Part shown: positions 31,990 through 44,419 of the stretch, one piece after another | Numbering within the stretch: the stretch's first letter is position 1 | Layout of the letters: the number at the start of each line of letters is the position of its first letter | Assembly (NCBI GenBank): GCA_027405735.1 | Contig: JAPEHQ010000009.1 | Span: 186,001 to 250,000 of the forward strand | Direction: 5' to 3' | DNA length: 64,000 nucleotides | Origin: Mucor racemosus | Taxonomy: Eukaryota; Mucoromycota; Mucoromycetes; Mucorales; Mucoraceae | The notes under the pieces: model-generated | The model's input: only the letters and a program-made list of their open reading frames with translations | Databases searched by the model: none | What the model was told of the DNA's origin: nothing | Program-made: the position numbers and the translations under genes

Positions 31990-34175
31990 ATCTGTGGATG
32001 CAACATTGACATAACACGAATTACGTAGAATTTTTCACGATGAGGTACCTACTTCCCTTTATAGTCCATTGATATATCTTAGAAAATAGAAATATTTGCA
32101 GTGGAATTACATACTAAAAACGCTTGATAAAAATAAAACAACCTAAATTCCAAGTGTCGCTCATAAGATATGATGCCACTTGAAATGTGAACAACAATAA
32201 TAAACAAACGCTTCAATTGAACACAATAACAAACGCATGATGCTAAAAATATGAAATACCTTTTTGAACCATACATGTCGTGTAGATGATAGCACCCTTC
32301 TTGATCACGATGCAATCAATTACACAAATGACATATATATCAAAACAGAATTCTATCCAAATTAATAATAATAATAATAAACAAAAATATCAATTTAGTC
32401 AACTACTCATCTATATTGAAGTTGCACTATCAATATAAATAAGATTCAAGCGTATAAAAAACTAACCCTTAAAAATCATGGTTACATAAAATAGATATAA
32501 CAAAAATAAACAAAACAACCATTTCCCAAAAGGTCGATATTGTCACATTTGACACCAATCCCTTATGGTCAATGCTCTACATAATTTACCCCTTAAAATA
32601 TCAAATCAATAACAATGTACTCAAAACTGGAAGATTACTAAATATACATCCATTCAAGTCTGATGGTATCCAAGTTTTCCAAATCACTATAAATACCCTT
32701 ATACTTTTTCAATTATTTTAAATCTTCAGAAATCTTTTGTAATAAAAACCTTAGCTGATTATAATTGTATTTCTACTGCTTTTATATTTTATATTTTTTT
32801 TATTTTAGTAAATAACTTTGTCATTTACTGCAATATTAATACCAAAATATAAGTGCACTGACCAAACATTATTGACCAAGACTGAACTAAAATTGGCTAT
32901 GAAAAATCAAGCACCGAGGTTGAGATATTGATTTTTTGTATTTGTCCATTAAATAAATTCAATCCAAAGCTACTCTGCAGTTTTTGTTTCAGCGAAGAAT
33001 ATTAATTTTTTGTCGAGATAACCAAAGTAATAGTTCGTATTACAGCTTAAAGCCTAGATAACTGAGTTCCAAAATCTATTTGAAAAATAATCGAAAAATA
33101 GTTAAAAAAAAACAAAATCGCTTAATAACCCATGAACTGCAAAGTAAGTTGAACTAGCGATTTAAATGTTTTTATACCGTTTTGCATCTTTCATCCATCT
33201 ATACAAAATTGAAATAAACATTTCGCATTAAATTTTGCACAAAATGCAATTGAAATTTTTGGGCTTTTTTGAAGATACGCATCACTTTTATATATGCATA
33301 TGTCAAATATTAGTAATGATAACATGCATCGCAATATTATCTATCGAATGAGCTATTGCTGAGCCTTCTAGCTGCATTTTTTTAAAAAGAAAACAAGATT
33401 TTTGTTAATTTTTTTTCAAATTCAGAATTTGGGATGAGGGTATACAAGGGAAAATTGGGAGGTAGAAGCGAAGAAATCTTTTTGCATACATTTTTGAGGA
33501 TATCTCCACGAAATATCAATATTTTGAAAAAAAAACTAAATTGGATCCAAGAGAGCTCAACGAGACTGATGACATGAATATAAACAAAATACTGCTCAAC
33601 TTAACAGATATTTTGAAATCCACTACAAAAATGCCAAAAAAATGAAAAAAAAATAAAAGTGCTCAGAATTTTTTAATATTAAAATGTGTTATAGAGTACT
33701 TTAAAACAAGTAAGTTTTATTATTAAAAAGTGTTAGTATAACTTAATTTTTCATAGAGATATGAAGGCTCAAAGTCTTTGATTTTTACCAGTGCAATAAC
33801 TTTAAAAATCTGAAACATTAGGATTGAAAAATTAATACCAACTGCAGAAAATAGGATATTTCCGGATGCTCATTTTTGGATTAAAGTTGAGCATCTTAGG
33901 TATATTGGCATATAATTTTTTTTTATTGTTATTTAGTGAAAAAAAAAGTATAGCAAGGATGAAAAGCGAGACCCAGTTTTCAAGGAAAAAGCAGTGAACT
34001 TTACCTGTTTTTGAGTCTTTCATGAGATGTAAAATAAATTTACGAATAGGTAACATAATGTGATCAATTCATATCTGTTTAGCAATGTCTAAAGTATGTC
34101 CTAAAAGTGTTTAATATGAAGGTAGTTATAGAAAAGAGAACATGCCCCAGGTTTGAAGATTGATAATTTTAAAAC
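31990..34175 (-). repeat. Dispersed repeat family A, copy 4 (interrupted by LTR E)
   Basis: Reverse-oriented family A with both outer regions, from 'ttacgtagaatttttc' (about 32025) to 'gaagattgataatttt' (about 34165), split by LTR E2 at 32097-32832. Blocks such as 'ccaaattcagaat' and 'ctgcttttt' are shared with the other copies. No coding capacity. Confidence 0.85.
32097..32832 (+). mobile_element. Solo LTR, family E, copy E2 (736 bp)
   Basis: Ends TGCAGTGGAATTACATAC and GTCATTTACTGCA. A perfect 5-base duplication atatt (32092-32096 and 32833-32837) flanks it. Removing the element restores 'gaaatattaataccaaaat', which is found uninterrupted (as its reverse complement) in family A copy 2 near 13240. 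It is a true insertion into repeat A. Confidence 0.9.
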
Positions 34176-36236
34176 CTATTTTGTTTAAAAATCTTTCCTT
34201 TCTCAAATTAAGAAGAATTCATTATTAGCAAATTTCAACATATTTTTTAGATGAATAAACATTAATAAGACCGCCTCTTTAATTATTGTTTTCAAATTTC
34301 TTGTCGTCATGAAATCCATTCATTAGACTAAATTTTACATAGTTAACTAATCCCAAGTATTATTATTTTGGCATGACATGACAAGCAAGTCGTCAGCATT
34401 GGGTATTCAAGTGTCATATTTACAATCGAAAAAAAGATGTGATATGATGTATTAATTGACTACGTGTGGAGAATGAATTACATAAAGGACAGAGATGCCA
34501 AGAACTATGCTGTTATGAACTGTGAAATTCGTTTCGAAGCGAGCAGCCATACACAAGTATGAGTAAAGCAAAATTTAAAATATAACACAAAATGTAGCAA
34601 TGAGAAATTGCATTACGCAGATAGTAGAAACATACATTTTTCTTTACTCTTGGCTATGAAGTTAATTGGGTAATGAAACGAAGATTTTAAGTGTGAAGAA
34701 TGTAAATTGCATTCGTTTTTAAGATTAGAAAACTACCCAGCATTTTCCCGTTAAAAAAAGCTTGGGCTAAAAAAGGCTGTTTAAGTTAGGGTTATATATT
34801 TAGTGTATACATCTACGGCATCGGCATATCCCTTAAAATATTCTGCATTGAAATTTTGATTGGTGGACGAATAAAGAATTAGGCCAAGAAAATGAATAGT
34901 ACCCTTCAAGGTTCATAGTTTAGATTAGATTTTCTTGAAATTGCGACATTTTTAGTCAATTGTATTGTATGCTTTTTCCATTATTTAAGGGCAGTAAAAT
35001 TAAGACTGCTGCAACATACTATTAGTATAATTGCATGGCCGAAAATGCTACTTTGTCCTTTTGTCGATATCTCGGAGAGATTTATATTTAATATTTCCAA
35101 CACACGGTCAGTTTGCGACATTAAATGATAAACATTTGAGCATAAATTGAAAAAAAGAAAATGACACTTTGTCTATACACAAGCGCAACACTTTTTCTTT
35201 TTTTTTTTTTTTTTTTTTTTCATCATCGCCAGTGTCACGATTACACAAACAAATATACAAAATTGGTATAATTCTCTGGATAAAATTCAATGTAGAGGAA
35301 TTTTTCAACACTTGTCAAAAAGTGACAGAATATTTATAAAATTTGCACCAAAATTGAAAGTATTTGGAATAAAATCATGAAATTATGCACGAGGGTATTT
35401 GACACACTAAAAACTATAAGAGGCAATCATAGACTTTATCATGTTCATGTTGATTAAATTATTTTATCGCGGAGACCATCCAAGAGTCAAGGGAAGACCC
35501 GGCAGCAAAGGTTTTTTGATTAAGGCTAGTGGAATTTCCACCCCTTTAATTAAACTAATAACCGGATTGCTCTAACATTCTTCGATCACGCGTGATTTTT
35601 ATAATTCTTTAAACCAATCAATATACTTTATCATGTTTCGTTAATGTCATATAATTTTTTAAGCCTATCGATACTCCTCCTCATTCAAAGAATAAGCGCG
35701 GGGAAAATAAATTTGATAAGGAGGAACTGATCCCTATCTACTGTACTTGTCGGATATTGGGTCATTTTACCATATATAGGACATTTTCTCTCTCAGGGTT
35801 CATTAAAGTTTTCCCACATTGACTCGAGTTACAGCGGAGAGCGTGAGAAAGATTTTGATAGGTTAATTTCTGTTTTAGGTAAAATAAAACCATTTACCCA
35901 ATTCTAGTTTTTTATTTATTTTCAAGATCCACTTTTGATGTAATTCAATTTCTGCAAATAAGTTTTTGTTTGTAACATCAAAAATAAGCAGAGAGAAAAG
36001 TGCCATTGAGGCATCAGTTCAACTTAACTCGTCATTTAACTATTAGGTTATTAAAAATAAGCTCTTTAAATGCGTTTGTAATCTTCGATTGATGCTAAAT
36101 TACTACGAAATACGAAAACGGATGGCTTCAACTAATTATTTTTTTTTTTGTAAACGGCGAACGAAATGGATTTAATATATAAAAAGGCACTTGTTTTCAT
36201 CAATTTCATTACTTTTTTTTTCTTATATATATACTT
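34176..36236. other. Intergenic and promoter region of the PTR2-like gene
   Basis: About 2 kb without a supportable ORF. A poly-T/poly-A run is at about 35199-35220. A 12-base palindrome atcacgcgtgat sits at 35585-35596. A TATA-like atataaaaagg lies at about 36177-36187, 50-60 bases before the PTR2 start. T-runs follow. Specific regulators cannot be assigned. Confidence 0.5.
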
Positions 36237-38032
36237 ATGATTATGGAAGAAAAAAAGAAAAACGATATTTTAGAGTCAACAACCGTTACTTATGACGATA
36301 TGGCGGATGTAGACCCTGCCCCTTCGTACATGGAACATGCCAATACTGATGGGCCTGAACCTACGGATGAAGAATGGGCTCAATTACCCGAAGTATCCGA
36401 CTCTATTCCAAAGGCTGCATTTCTAGTCATTTTAATCGAATTTTGTGAACGTTTCACTTATTATGGTTTGAGTGGTCCCTTTCAAAATTACATTCAAAAT
36501 CCTGATCCTGGATCTTGTAAGTCTCTTGAATGTTTCTTTTTTAGGACAATGTATTAATCATAATAATAGATCCCGCTGCTACACCTGGTGCTATGGGTAA
36601 AGGTCAACAAACTGCCACTTCGTTAACTACCTTTTTTCAATTCTGGTGTTATATTACTCCTGTGTTTGGCGCTATTGTCGCTGATCAATTTTGGGGTAAA
36701 TACAAGACTATTCTTGTATTTTCTATCATTTACTTGATCGGTCTTTTCATTTTAACACTTACATCTATCCCTGCTGGTATTGCAAGTGGTGCTGCTTTCC
36801 CTGGTTTCATTGTTGCCATTATTATTCTTGGTCTTGCCACTGGCGGTATTAAAGCCAATGTTTCTCCTCTTGTCGCCGAACAATATCGTAGTAAATCTGC
36901 CTATGTCAAGACACTCAAGAATGGTAACCGTGTAATTGTTACCCCTCAAGCTACCTATCAAAAGATTTTCAATTACTTTTATTGGGGTATTAACATTGGT
37001 TCCCTTTCTGCTATCGCTACTACCGAATTAGAGAAAAATGTTGGTTTCTGGCCTGCTTATCTCATGCCCACTCTCATGTATATTCCCTGTATTATCGTTG
37101 TAATCCTCGGTCGTAAGCATTACGTTCAAAATCCTCCTCGTGGCTCTGTTTTTGTTGAAGCTGGTAGACTTTTCATGCTTGCCTTCAAGACCAAGAGCTT
37201 AGAAGCCTGTAAACCCTCAAATCTCAGTCGCGAACATCCTGAATTGGCCGTAAGATGTACTTGGGATGATGTTTTCGTTGACGAATTGAAGCGTACCATG
37301 AAGGCATGTATTGTCTTTTGTTGGTTCCCTATTTATTGGCTGTGTTATGCTCAAATGACCAACAATTTGGTTTCTATGGCTGGTACTATGCTGACTGGTA
37401 ATGTCCCTAACGATATTATGCAAAACATTGATCCTATCGCTTTGATTATCTTGATTCCTCTTATGGACAGATTCTTCTACCCTTTGCTTCGTAAATTCAA
37501 TATGCCCATGCGTCCAATTGCTCGAATTACCTGTGGCTTTTTCTTTGCAGCAGCTGCAATGGGTTACACCGCTGGTATTCAAGCCAAGGTCTACGCCTCT
37601 CCTCCCTATTATGATGATCCTCAAGGCAGACAAAATTGGATTTCTGCTGCTTATTTGATTCCTTCTTACGTTTTGATTGCTATTTCTGAAATTTTCGGTT
37701 CTATTACTGGTATGGAACTAGCTTATAAGAAGGCTCCTCAATCTATGAAGTCTATTGTAATGGCGCTTTTCTTGCTTACCAATTGTTTTGCCTCTATTCT
37801 TGCTTTTGCCTTGGTTTCTGTTACTGTCGATCCCAAGTTAGTTTGGATGTACACCGGTATTTGTGCAGCCATGTTTATCTGTACTATTCTTTTCTATATT
37901 TGTCATCATAAATTAGATGATACCGATGCTGCTGAAGATGCTATTCAACGTGATGTTGGATTTAGTAATAAGCAAGCTGCTCTTGATGAAGAAGAAGTTG
38001 TTGTGGAATATGAAGCTGAAAAGAATATTTAA
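36237..38032 (+). CDS. PTR2: Proton-coupled oligopeptide transporter (POT/PTR2 family)
   Basis: Exons 36237-36516 and 36570-38032 (53-base intron, phase 1), 580 residues. It imports di- and tripeptides with protons across the plasma membrane. The POT signature FCERFTYYGLSGPFQNYIQ (about residues 70-88) is followed by a Gly-rich helix, TTFFQFWCYITPVFGAIVAD, and the second signature region GTGGIKANVSPLVAEQ-like (LATGGIKANVSPLVAEQY). About 12 hydrophobic segments follow, with a long cytoplasmic loop rich in charged residues in the middle and an acidic cytoplasmic C-terminus (DEEEVVVEYEAEKNI). An acidic N-terminal tail of about 60 residues is usual in fungal Ptr2, where it carries ubiquitination sites. 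Strong codon bias suggests high expression. Start could also be the ATG at 36243. Confidence 0.95.
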
Positions 38033-39228
38033 TATGTTTCTTTCTCCTTCTAAACTACATCTTCATTCTCGTTTTTTGTATTTCTATTTATTTTGCTTCG
38101 TTTTGTAAATAGTCTATTTTTTACAATCTTTAGATATTTATATCATTTCATATCCTTGTATATATATCCTTGTTTTTCACATTTGTGAATCATAATAAAA
38201 AAAATTATTCAGTCCTGTGCATTACAAAAAGAGTGTAATCGGCATCTCAATTTTCAATATTGAAAGGTATCTTGGATTATTACATTTGAAACTTTGATAT
38301 TCTTTGTATATTTAAAGAATAGTTTCGCTCATTAATTGTGTATCTAGCATAACTTTTAGTATTAAAATTAAAAGCATACATAACAAAAGTATTCTGGTAT
38401 TTTTTGATTCGAAAAACTATTATAATTGTCTCGTTGTTTTCATCATGTTAAAGTTTGAAATAATTTGAAATTCGAGACTACCAAAAGTGATGCGCTCATT
38501 TGAAGGTTGTGTACATTATTTCAACTATTTTAAATTTATTTAGCTGATGTATAATCCTCATATTTGGGATTTGGCCAGATTATTTGAGCGTTGATATATT
38601 GTTGCACAATTGTAATTAAGAATTTTCAAAAACCTACTGTAAAAAAAAACCCCCTCAAACAATCATCAGCTTGTCTATCCGTATGACTCTTCATGTATAC
38701 AATATATAAACAATATAAACATATTTAAGGTTTTGTGATTCCATCTATAATCAAATTGAGCACCTTAGTTTGGTAATTTTTATTGTGTGTACTTATCTTT
38801 GATTTCATTATGATCCTTAGAATGTCGCAATAATCTATATGAATTAGAGTTTAACCGAATTATGAGCAATATTTGAATTGACTAAATCCAAGGTATTATA
38901 TTCATACACAGAAATCATCGCAACTTATAATAGTAAATTCATTGTGTACTTCTTTTGCATAAAATACAATAAAATCAATTTCAATCATGAATTCAAACAT
39001 CAGAGATAGTATTTAACTTTTTTCCCGTTGCAATCAATCACTTCACTTTTTTATTCCAGTTGGTTGCGCAATTGAATATTGAAAGGCGCAATGCAATCCA
39101 ATGTGTAACCCTCCTAGACCAAATGTACACATCTCCGCATTTCAGGCAACTTCTGCTATATAATACCCTATCACAATCAAATGAATTCCTCTCATTTCTT
39201 TCTAAGCGTGAACAGTATTTGATTTATC
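38033..39228. other. Intergenic between two transporter genes
   Basis: 3' region of the peptide transporter and promoter of the MFS gene. AT-rich, with no repeat copy and no gene that I can support. The open frame at 39060-39245 runs into the MFS start and is not gene-like. Confidence 0.5.
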
Positions 39229-41195
39229 ATGCCTTCAGTCAATGATGAAAATCAGCCTCTTTTGAAAGGATCTACTGATAATGGTATACAACATTACAAT
39301 GGCTCTCCTAGCAATATAACTGTAAAGAGCATAGATGAAGAATATATCGTAGATAGCAGTAGTAGCAACAGCAGTTCATCTACTATTGATATACATGATC
39401 CAGAATATATCGTCAATAACAGATTAGGTGATGTGTCATTATCTATGGTGGTGTTTTGGTAATATTCAAAAGTGCACAAATTGCTCACAAACCCTAATTT
39501 CAATGTATAATTAGTCTTTGTGTAGGAGGCTTTCTGGCCGCTGTAGATACTTCAATTATTACGACAATCTTTAATGAAATTGGTACTGAGTTCGAGAGGT
39601 AAAGGAAAATAGAAAAAATGCATTAGAGAATGAAACGAGTTTCTTAAAATCTTTTAGCTCCAATCTATCTGTTTGGATCATGACCTCTTATATGCTGAGT
39701 ACATCTGCAATTCAACCTTTATGTAAAGTAAAATTGATCACACTAAAAAAAATATATGCAAAGCTAATGTGAATTTGATATTGTTACATAGATGGTAAAC
39801 TTTCAGATATATTTGGTCGTAAGTCAACACTTGTAACTATTGTCTGTTTCTTTTTATTGGGTTCATGGCTTTGTGGTATTGCCAATAGCATGGTTCAAAT
39901 GGGTATTGCTCGTGCTATTGCTGGTCTTGGAGGAGGAGGTATAATGACTATGGCCTCTGTTGTTATTCATGATCTATTACCTATGAGACGACGTGGCCAA
40001 TATCAATCATATGTTAATATGGCACAAACAGTAAGTACACGCAAACAATTACACAAGATGGCTACATCTAGATGCTTAATTGTTGTTTTCTTGGATTTAG
40101 ATTGGTACTACAATCGGTGCTCCTTTAGGCGGTATTATCAATGATACAGTTGGTTGGCGCTACTGCTTCTATATCAATATTCCATTTTGTTTATTCATCT
40201 TGTATATCTACGTTTATAAATTAGAGAATTATAATTTGGAGAAAGGCACTAAAACAACAGAGAATATTCGCGAAAAGTTTGAAAAGATTGATCTTGTAGG
40301 TGCTGGTTTCCTACTCATTGCCAATATTTCTTTTGTTACAGGTGCTTCTCTCGGAGGAAATACACATGATTGGGATGATCCTTTGATTGTCGGCTTATTA
40401 GCTACTGCTGCTTCATTCTTTATCTTATTTGGTGTGTATGAATACAATTGGGCCAAGAATCCTTTGGTATCTCGTACATTGATCAAGAATCGCAACACAA
40501 TGGCTGTCTGCCTTAATAACTTTTTCCTTTGTAATGCTACCATGGCATTTACTTATTTGACTCCTCAATTCTTTATGGGTGTCCTAGGATACAATGCTTC
40601 ATCGGCTGGATTATGGGTATTGCCTAGAACATTTATGGTGGCTGTTGGTTGTTGGGTAGCTGGTCGTTATCTTTCTGTCAAGGGCAAATACAAGTACTTT
40701 GTTGTCATTTTGATTGGAATCCATGTGTTGGCCTCTTTTGGAATGAGCTCGTGGAATCCTGATACACCTGTTTGGTTCCTATTGAGCTGTATGAATGTCG
40801 AAGGATATATATTTGGAGCCGTCTTTGTTGCCACTATGGTTGCTCTTGTTGCTGACATTACACACGCTGATACTGCATCTGCTACATCTATGATTTTCTT
40901 GTGCCGCTCCACTGGTTGGTTGTCTGGCAGCACTATTACAGCTGCTATTATGCAATATCAGTTTAAGAATACCCTATATAAAGAAATCAAAGGTCCTGAA
41001 GCCGCAAAAATTATTGAATTTGTACGTACATCCATTACAAAAGTGCGCACCTTGGCTCCTGAAGTACAAGCCGTTATTATTGCCTCCTTGCAAAAGTCAA
41101 TTCATACTGCTTTTAAATATGGTTTAGCCGCCTCTGTCTGTTGTTTTCTTATCACATTAACCTTAAGAAACTGTCAGTTGGGTGGTAAAAAATAA
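39229..41195 (+). CDS. Major facilitator superfamily permease, DHA2/vacuolar basic amino acid (Vba/Fnx) type
   Basis: Exons 39229-39458, 39515-39598, 39658-39722, 39792-40030, 40101-41195; phases match; 570 residues. The first helix carries the family motif as GGFLAAVDTSIITTIFNEIG (typical LD.TI...ALP), spread over exons 2 and 3. Motif A between helices 2 and 3 is YGKLSDIFGRKSTL. GWRYCFYINIPF after helix 6 is diagnostic of the drug:H+ antiporter group with about 14 helices. The closest known types are S. pombe Fnx1 and yeast Vba proteins (vacuolar basic amino acid uptake) and Azr1-like drug exporters; I cannot choose between them. The N-terminal about 70 residues are hydrophilic and Ser-rich, with a dileucine-like ENQPLL (about 7-12) that could direct the protein to the vacuole. 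Confidence 0.88.
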
Positions 41196-41564
41196 TTCTT
41201 ATTGCTCCAAAATATACCTTTTAAAGTGATATGTACGTATAGTTACCGCATAATGCTATATCAGTTTTAGCTTCAAATGCTTGCTTTTGAATATAGTACA
41301 TATTACTACTAATCAATAAACATAACTTATAAAAATAAGCTGTTAGGAATATAGCTATGATATCTATATATTGTTCACTAATAACTGAAAACAAAAATAC
41401 TGTTGAAAATGTTCTTGTGGGGAATGTAGCTCGTCATTCAAATTTGTTGACGAACAAAACCATTTTTTTATCAACTGTAATAGGTAGTAGCTAGAAATTT
41501 CAAAATGGAAAGCGGCACCTTTTTTTAATAAACTCATAAACAACCGGTTTTATGATATACTTTA
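41196..41564. other. 3' region of the MFS gene
   Basis: AT-rich sequence up to the start of family A copy 5. Nothing else is seen. Confidence 0.45.
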
Positions 41565-42830
41565 AATACAGTAAAATGGATACAAATTGATCGCATTATG
41601 CTACATGTTCCTGAATTTATTTTATATCTCACGAAAGACTCAAAAATAGGTAAAGTTCACTACTTTTTACTTGAAAACTGAGTCCCGCTTTTCATCCCTG
41701 CTCTACTTTTTTTTTTCACTAAATAACAATAAAAAAAAATTATATGCCAATATACCTAAGATGTTCAACTTTAATACAAAAATGAGTATCCGGATATATC
41801 CTATTTTTTGCAGTTGGTATTAATTTTTCAATGCTAATGTTTCAGATTTTTACAGTTATTGCACTGGTAAAAATCAAAGATTTTGAGCCTTCATATCTCT
41901 ATGAAAAGTTAAGTTGTACTAACACTTTTTAATAATGAAACTTACTTGTTTTAAAGTACTCTATAATATATTTTAATATAAAAAAATTCTGAGCACTTTT
42001 ATTTTTTTTTCATTTTTTTTGGCATTTTTGCAGTGGATTTCAAAATATCTGTTAAGTTGAGCAGTATTTTGTTTATATTCATGTCATCAGTCTCGTTGAG
42101 CTCTCTTGGATCCAATTTAGTTTTTTTTTCAAAATATTGATATTTCGTGGAGATATCCTCAAAAATGTATGCAAAAAGATTTCTTCGCTTCTACCTCCCA
42201 ATTTTCCCTTGTATACCCTCATCCCAAATTCTGAATTTGAAAAAAAATTAACAAAAATCTTGTTTTCTTTTTAAAAAAATGCAGCTAGAAGGCTCAGCAA
42301 TAGCTCATTCGATAGATAATATTGCGATGCATGTTATCATTACTAATATTTGACATATGCATATAAAAAGTGATGGGTATCTTCAAAAAAGCCCAAAAAT
42401 TTCAATTGCATTTTGTGCAAAATTTAATGTGAAATGTTTATTTTAATTTTATATAGATGGATAGAGAATGCAAAACTGTATAAAAAACATTTAATATGCT
42501 AGTTCAACTTATTTTGCAGTTCATGGGTTATTAAACGATTTTGTTTTTTTTACCCATTTTTCGATTATTTTTCAAATAGATTTTGGGGCTCAGTTATCTA
42601 GGCTTTATGCTGTAATACGAACTATTGTTTTGATTATTTCGACAAAAAAATTAATATTTCAATGATGAATTTTAAATTCTGCAGTCTATTTCAGGTCGAT
42701 TCAATGCCAACATGACATAAAATAAATGTTAGGTGAATGTTAGGTTACTGCACTTATATTCTCGTATTAACTCTATAATTTAGAAGATATTGTTTAATAT
42801 CAATCTATTATAAATATTATTTTTTTGTTA
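41565..42830 (+). repeat. Dispersed repeat family A, copy 5
   Basis: Begins inside the family ('atacaaattgatcgcatt', about 41580) and runs through the shared blocks. Similarity decays after 'gacaaaaaaattaatattt' (about 42655) and can be followed to about 42780. It is uninterrupted at the sites where LTR B and LTR E sit in other copies. It is very close to copy 4 in places, including 'ttgcgatgcatgttatcatt' and its counterpart near 33330. Confidence 0.82.
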
Positions 42831-42906
42831 CACATTCTATCATTATTATTGGTCGCATAATATCCAGATACAAACACTAAATCTGTAAATATAATATATA
42901 ACTGTA

Positions 42907-43413
42907 CAGTCGTGATTCGATTTAGTGGAATCGTTGGGAGGGAGAAAAGTGTCCACTAAATCGAATTTTCCACTACTAAATCAAATAAATTATTTTCCGC
43001 GATATTGCATCAAAAAATGAGAATAAAAAGGCGTTACTAGTTTACAGTATTAAATAATATTGTTAATAAAGGCTTTTCATATTCGAGCAACTGAATTAAA
43101 CAGTGAATAATAAGAAATTTATTAAAAAACTGAAGTAAATTAGGCACGTGATTTGGTTATTCTCCATATTTCTTCTAATTTCATGACTACCAGATCAAGC
43201 TACAGTATTACTGGCTAAATACAGTTTTATCCAATAGTATTTATATTTTACTAATATAGTAGACTGGTAGAAACGAAATTGTTCACTACTATCCACTGAA
43301 TCGATTCAGTGGATTTAGGCAGTAAAATTATGAAAAAAAAAACGGGAGATTTCAAACTGTCCATTAAATCGAAAATCCGTTACTTACGAGTCCACAAAAT
43401 TGAATCACGACTG
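42907..43413. mobile_element. 507 bp MITE of the pogo/Tc1-mariner type
   Basis: Left end CAGTCGTGATTCGATTTAG; the right end is its inverted partner (…TTGAATCACGACTG). Both are bordered by TA (42905-42906 and 43414-43415), the target of Tc1/mariner/pogo elements. Subterminal inverted repeats (gatttagtgga / tccactaaatc) recur near each end and near the middle (ccactgaatcgattcagtgg, 43294-43313). There is no transposase ORF, so it is non-autonomous. Confidence 0.85.
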
Positions 43414-43415
43414 TA

Positions 43416-44179
43416 TCTGATACTCTTGCTCATTCAATTGCTATATTAGATTTTAATATTTTGTTTATATTGCTAAACAACTCGTTTGTCCATTATAGTT
43501 AACTCATCATCCTTGATTAACATATTATAATAACGGTCTTTTATTAGCTCATGGTATGCAAAATTATTAAAAGGGGTCGTCTAATCTCAAATGTATCGAA
43601 TCAAGGTGAAGTAGGTTGATTGACATAACGGATAATAAATGCAATGTCGTTTATTAAATGGGTGAATGTAAATGTATAAAGCAAAGGTTACTTTTGAATG
43701 AAAGTATTAATTATTCTGATTAACATCCATAAGCTCAAAAAGTATAGTTAAGTACAATCATTATTACTAAATTGCATAATTTGATATGCAGAAAACTCTT
43801 GAAGTATTTATTCTTTTTTTTTTGGCAATGCTACAAATCATCATCGCTTAATATGACTGAATATTAATGAATCAGAGAAAACACAACTGGTAAAAAACTG
43901 ATACCCAATGTACATTGAGGTCAACATTGATAAAAGGTACATTCATTGTGTAGCGGAAATTACAACATTTGGGTGGGTAGAAATTACAAGACCAAGGTGT
44001 TGTGTTTGCCTCAGGATTTTTAAAAGGGTTTTAAAAGCATACTTTATCAAACTTACTTAGATGTAAAATACTCACCATATGACATTAATATCATCTTGGT
44101 TTTTATTTAATAATTGCTGTATTATTAAGAATCAAGATTTTCATAGTTTATAACAATGACAATGAGATGTTTCTAATTT
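43416..44179. other. Unclassified intergenic stretch
   Basis: AT-rich, no ORF, no repeat partner recognised in the window. It ends at the dynein fragment of copy 2. Confidence 0.4.
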
Positions 44180-44416
44180 TAGATTGACATTTATTATAAG
44201 GCGGGTAGATGATACGTTTGAAACTACTGCAGATGGAACCAGTCAATTTAATTCATGGAATTTGAGTACAAATACCGAGGAACCATTTGTAAGTATTTAA
44301 TAATAATTCGGTTCTAATAAAGCATTAAATAAATTGGCTTGGGACAAAGACGAGGGTAAAAAGGCGGCAATAGGTTCCAGTGCTGGCCTTGTTTACGTTT
44401 ATGACATTGGAGAGGT
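44180..44416 (+). pseudogene. Dynein intermediate chain, two degenerate exons, copy 2
   Basis: An upstream exon reads TADGTSQFNSWNLSTNTEEP (about 44223-44288) followed by gtaagt. A downstream exon then reads KALNKLAWDKDEGKKAAIG, with VYVYDIGE at its end (about 44320-44416). Order, spacing and residues match the C-terminal WD40 repeats of cytoplasmic dynein intermediate chain (known pattern ..DG.G.LD.WNLN.DTE.P...ALN+..W, from memory). The splice acceptor between the two exons has decayed. This copy retains one more exon than copies 1 and 3, which fixes the identity of the fragment. It is followed directly by repeat C. Confidence 0.7.
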
Positions 44417-44419
44417 AAG

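Noticed and set aside
31407..32011. 605-base stretch with TGTCAA...TTGACA ends, a possible fourth LTR family
   Set aside because: The 5-base flanks (tgaaa and taaca) do not match, there is no second copy in the window, and its right end overlaps possible homology with repeat A.
35585..35596. 12-base palindrome atcacgcgtgat upstream of the peptide transporter
   Set aside because: Short palindromes of this size occur by chance; no second copy or known factor to support regulation.
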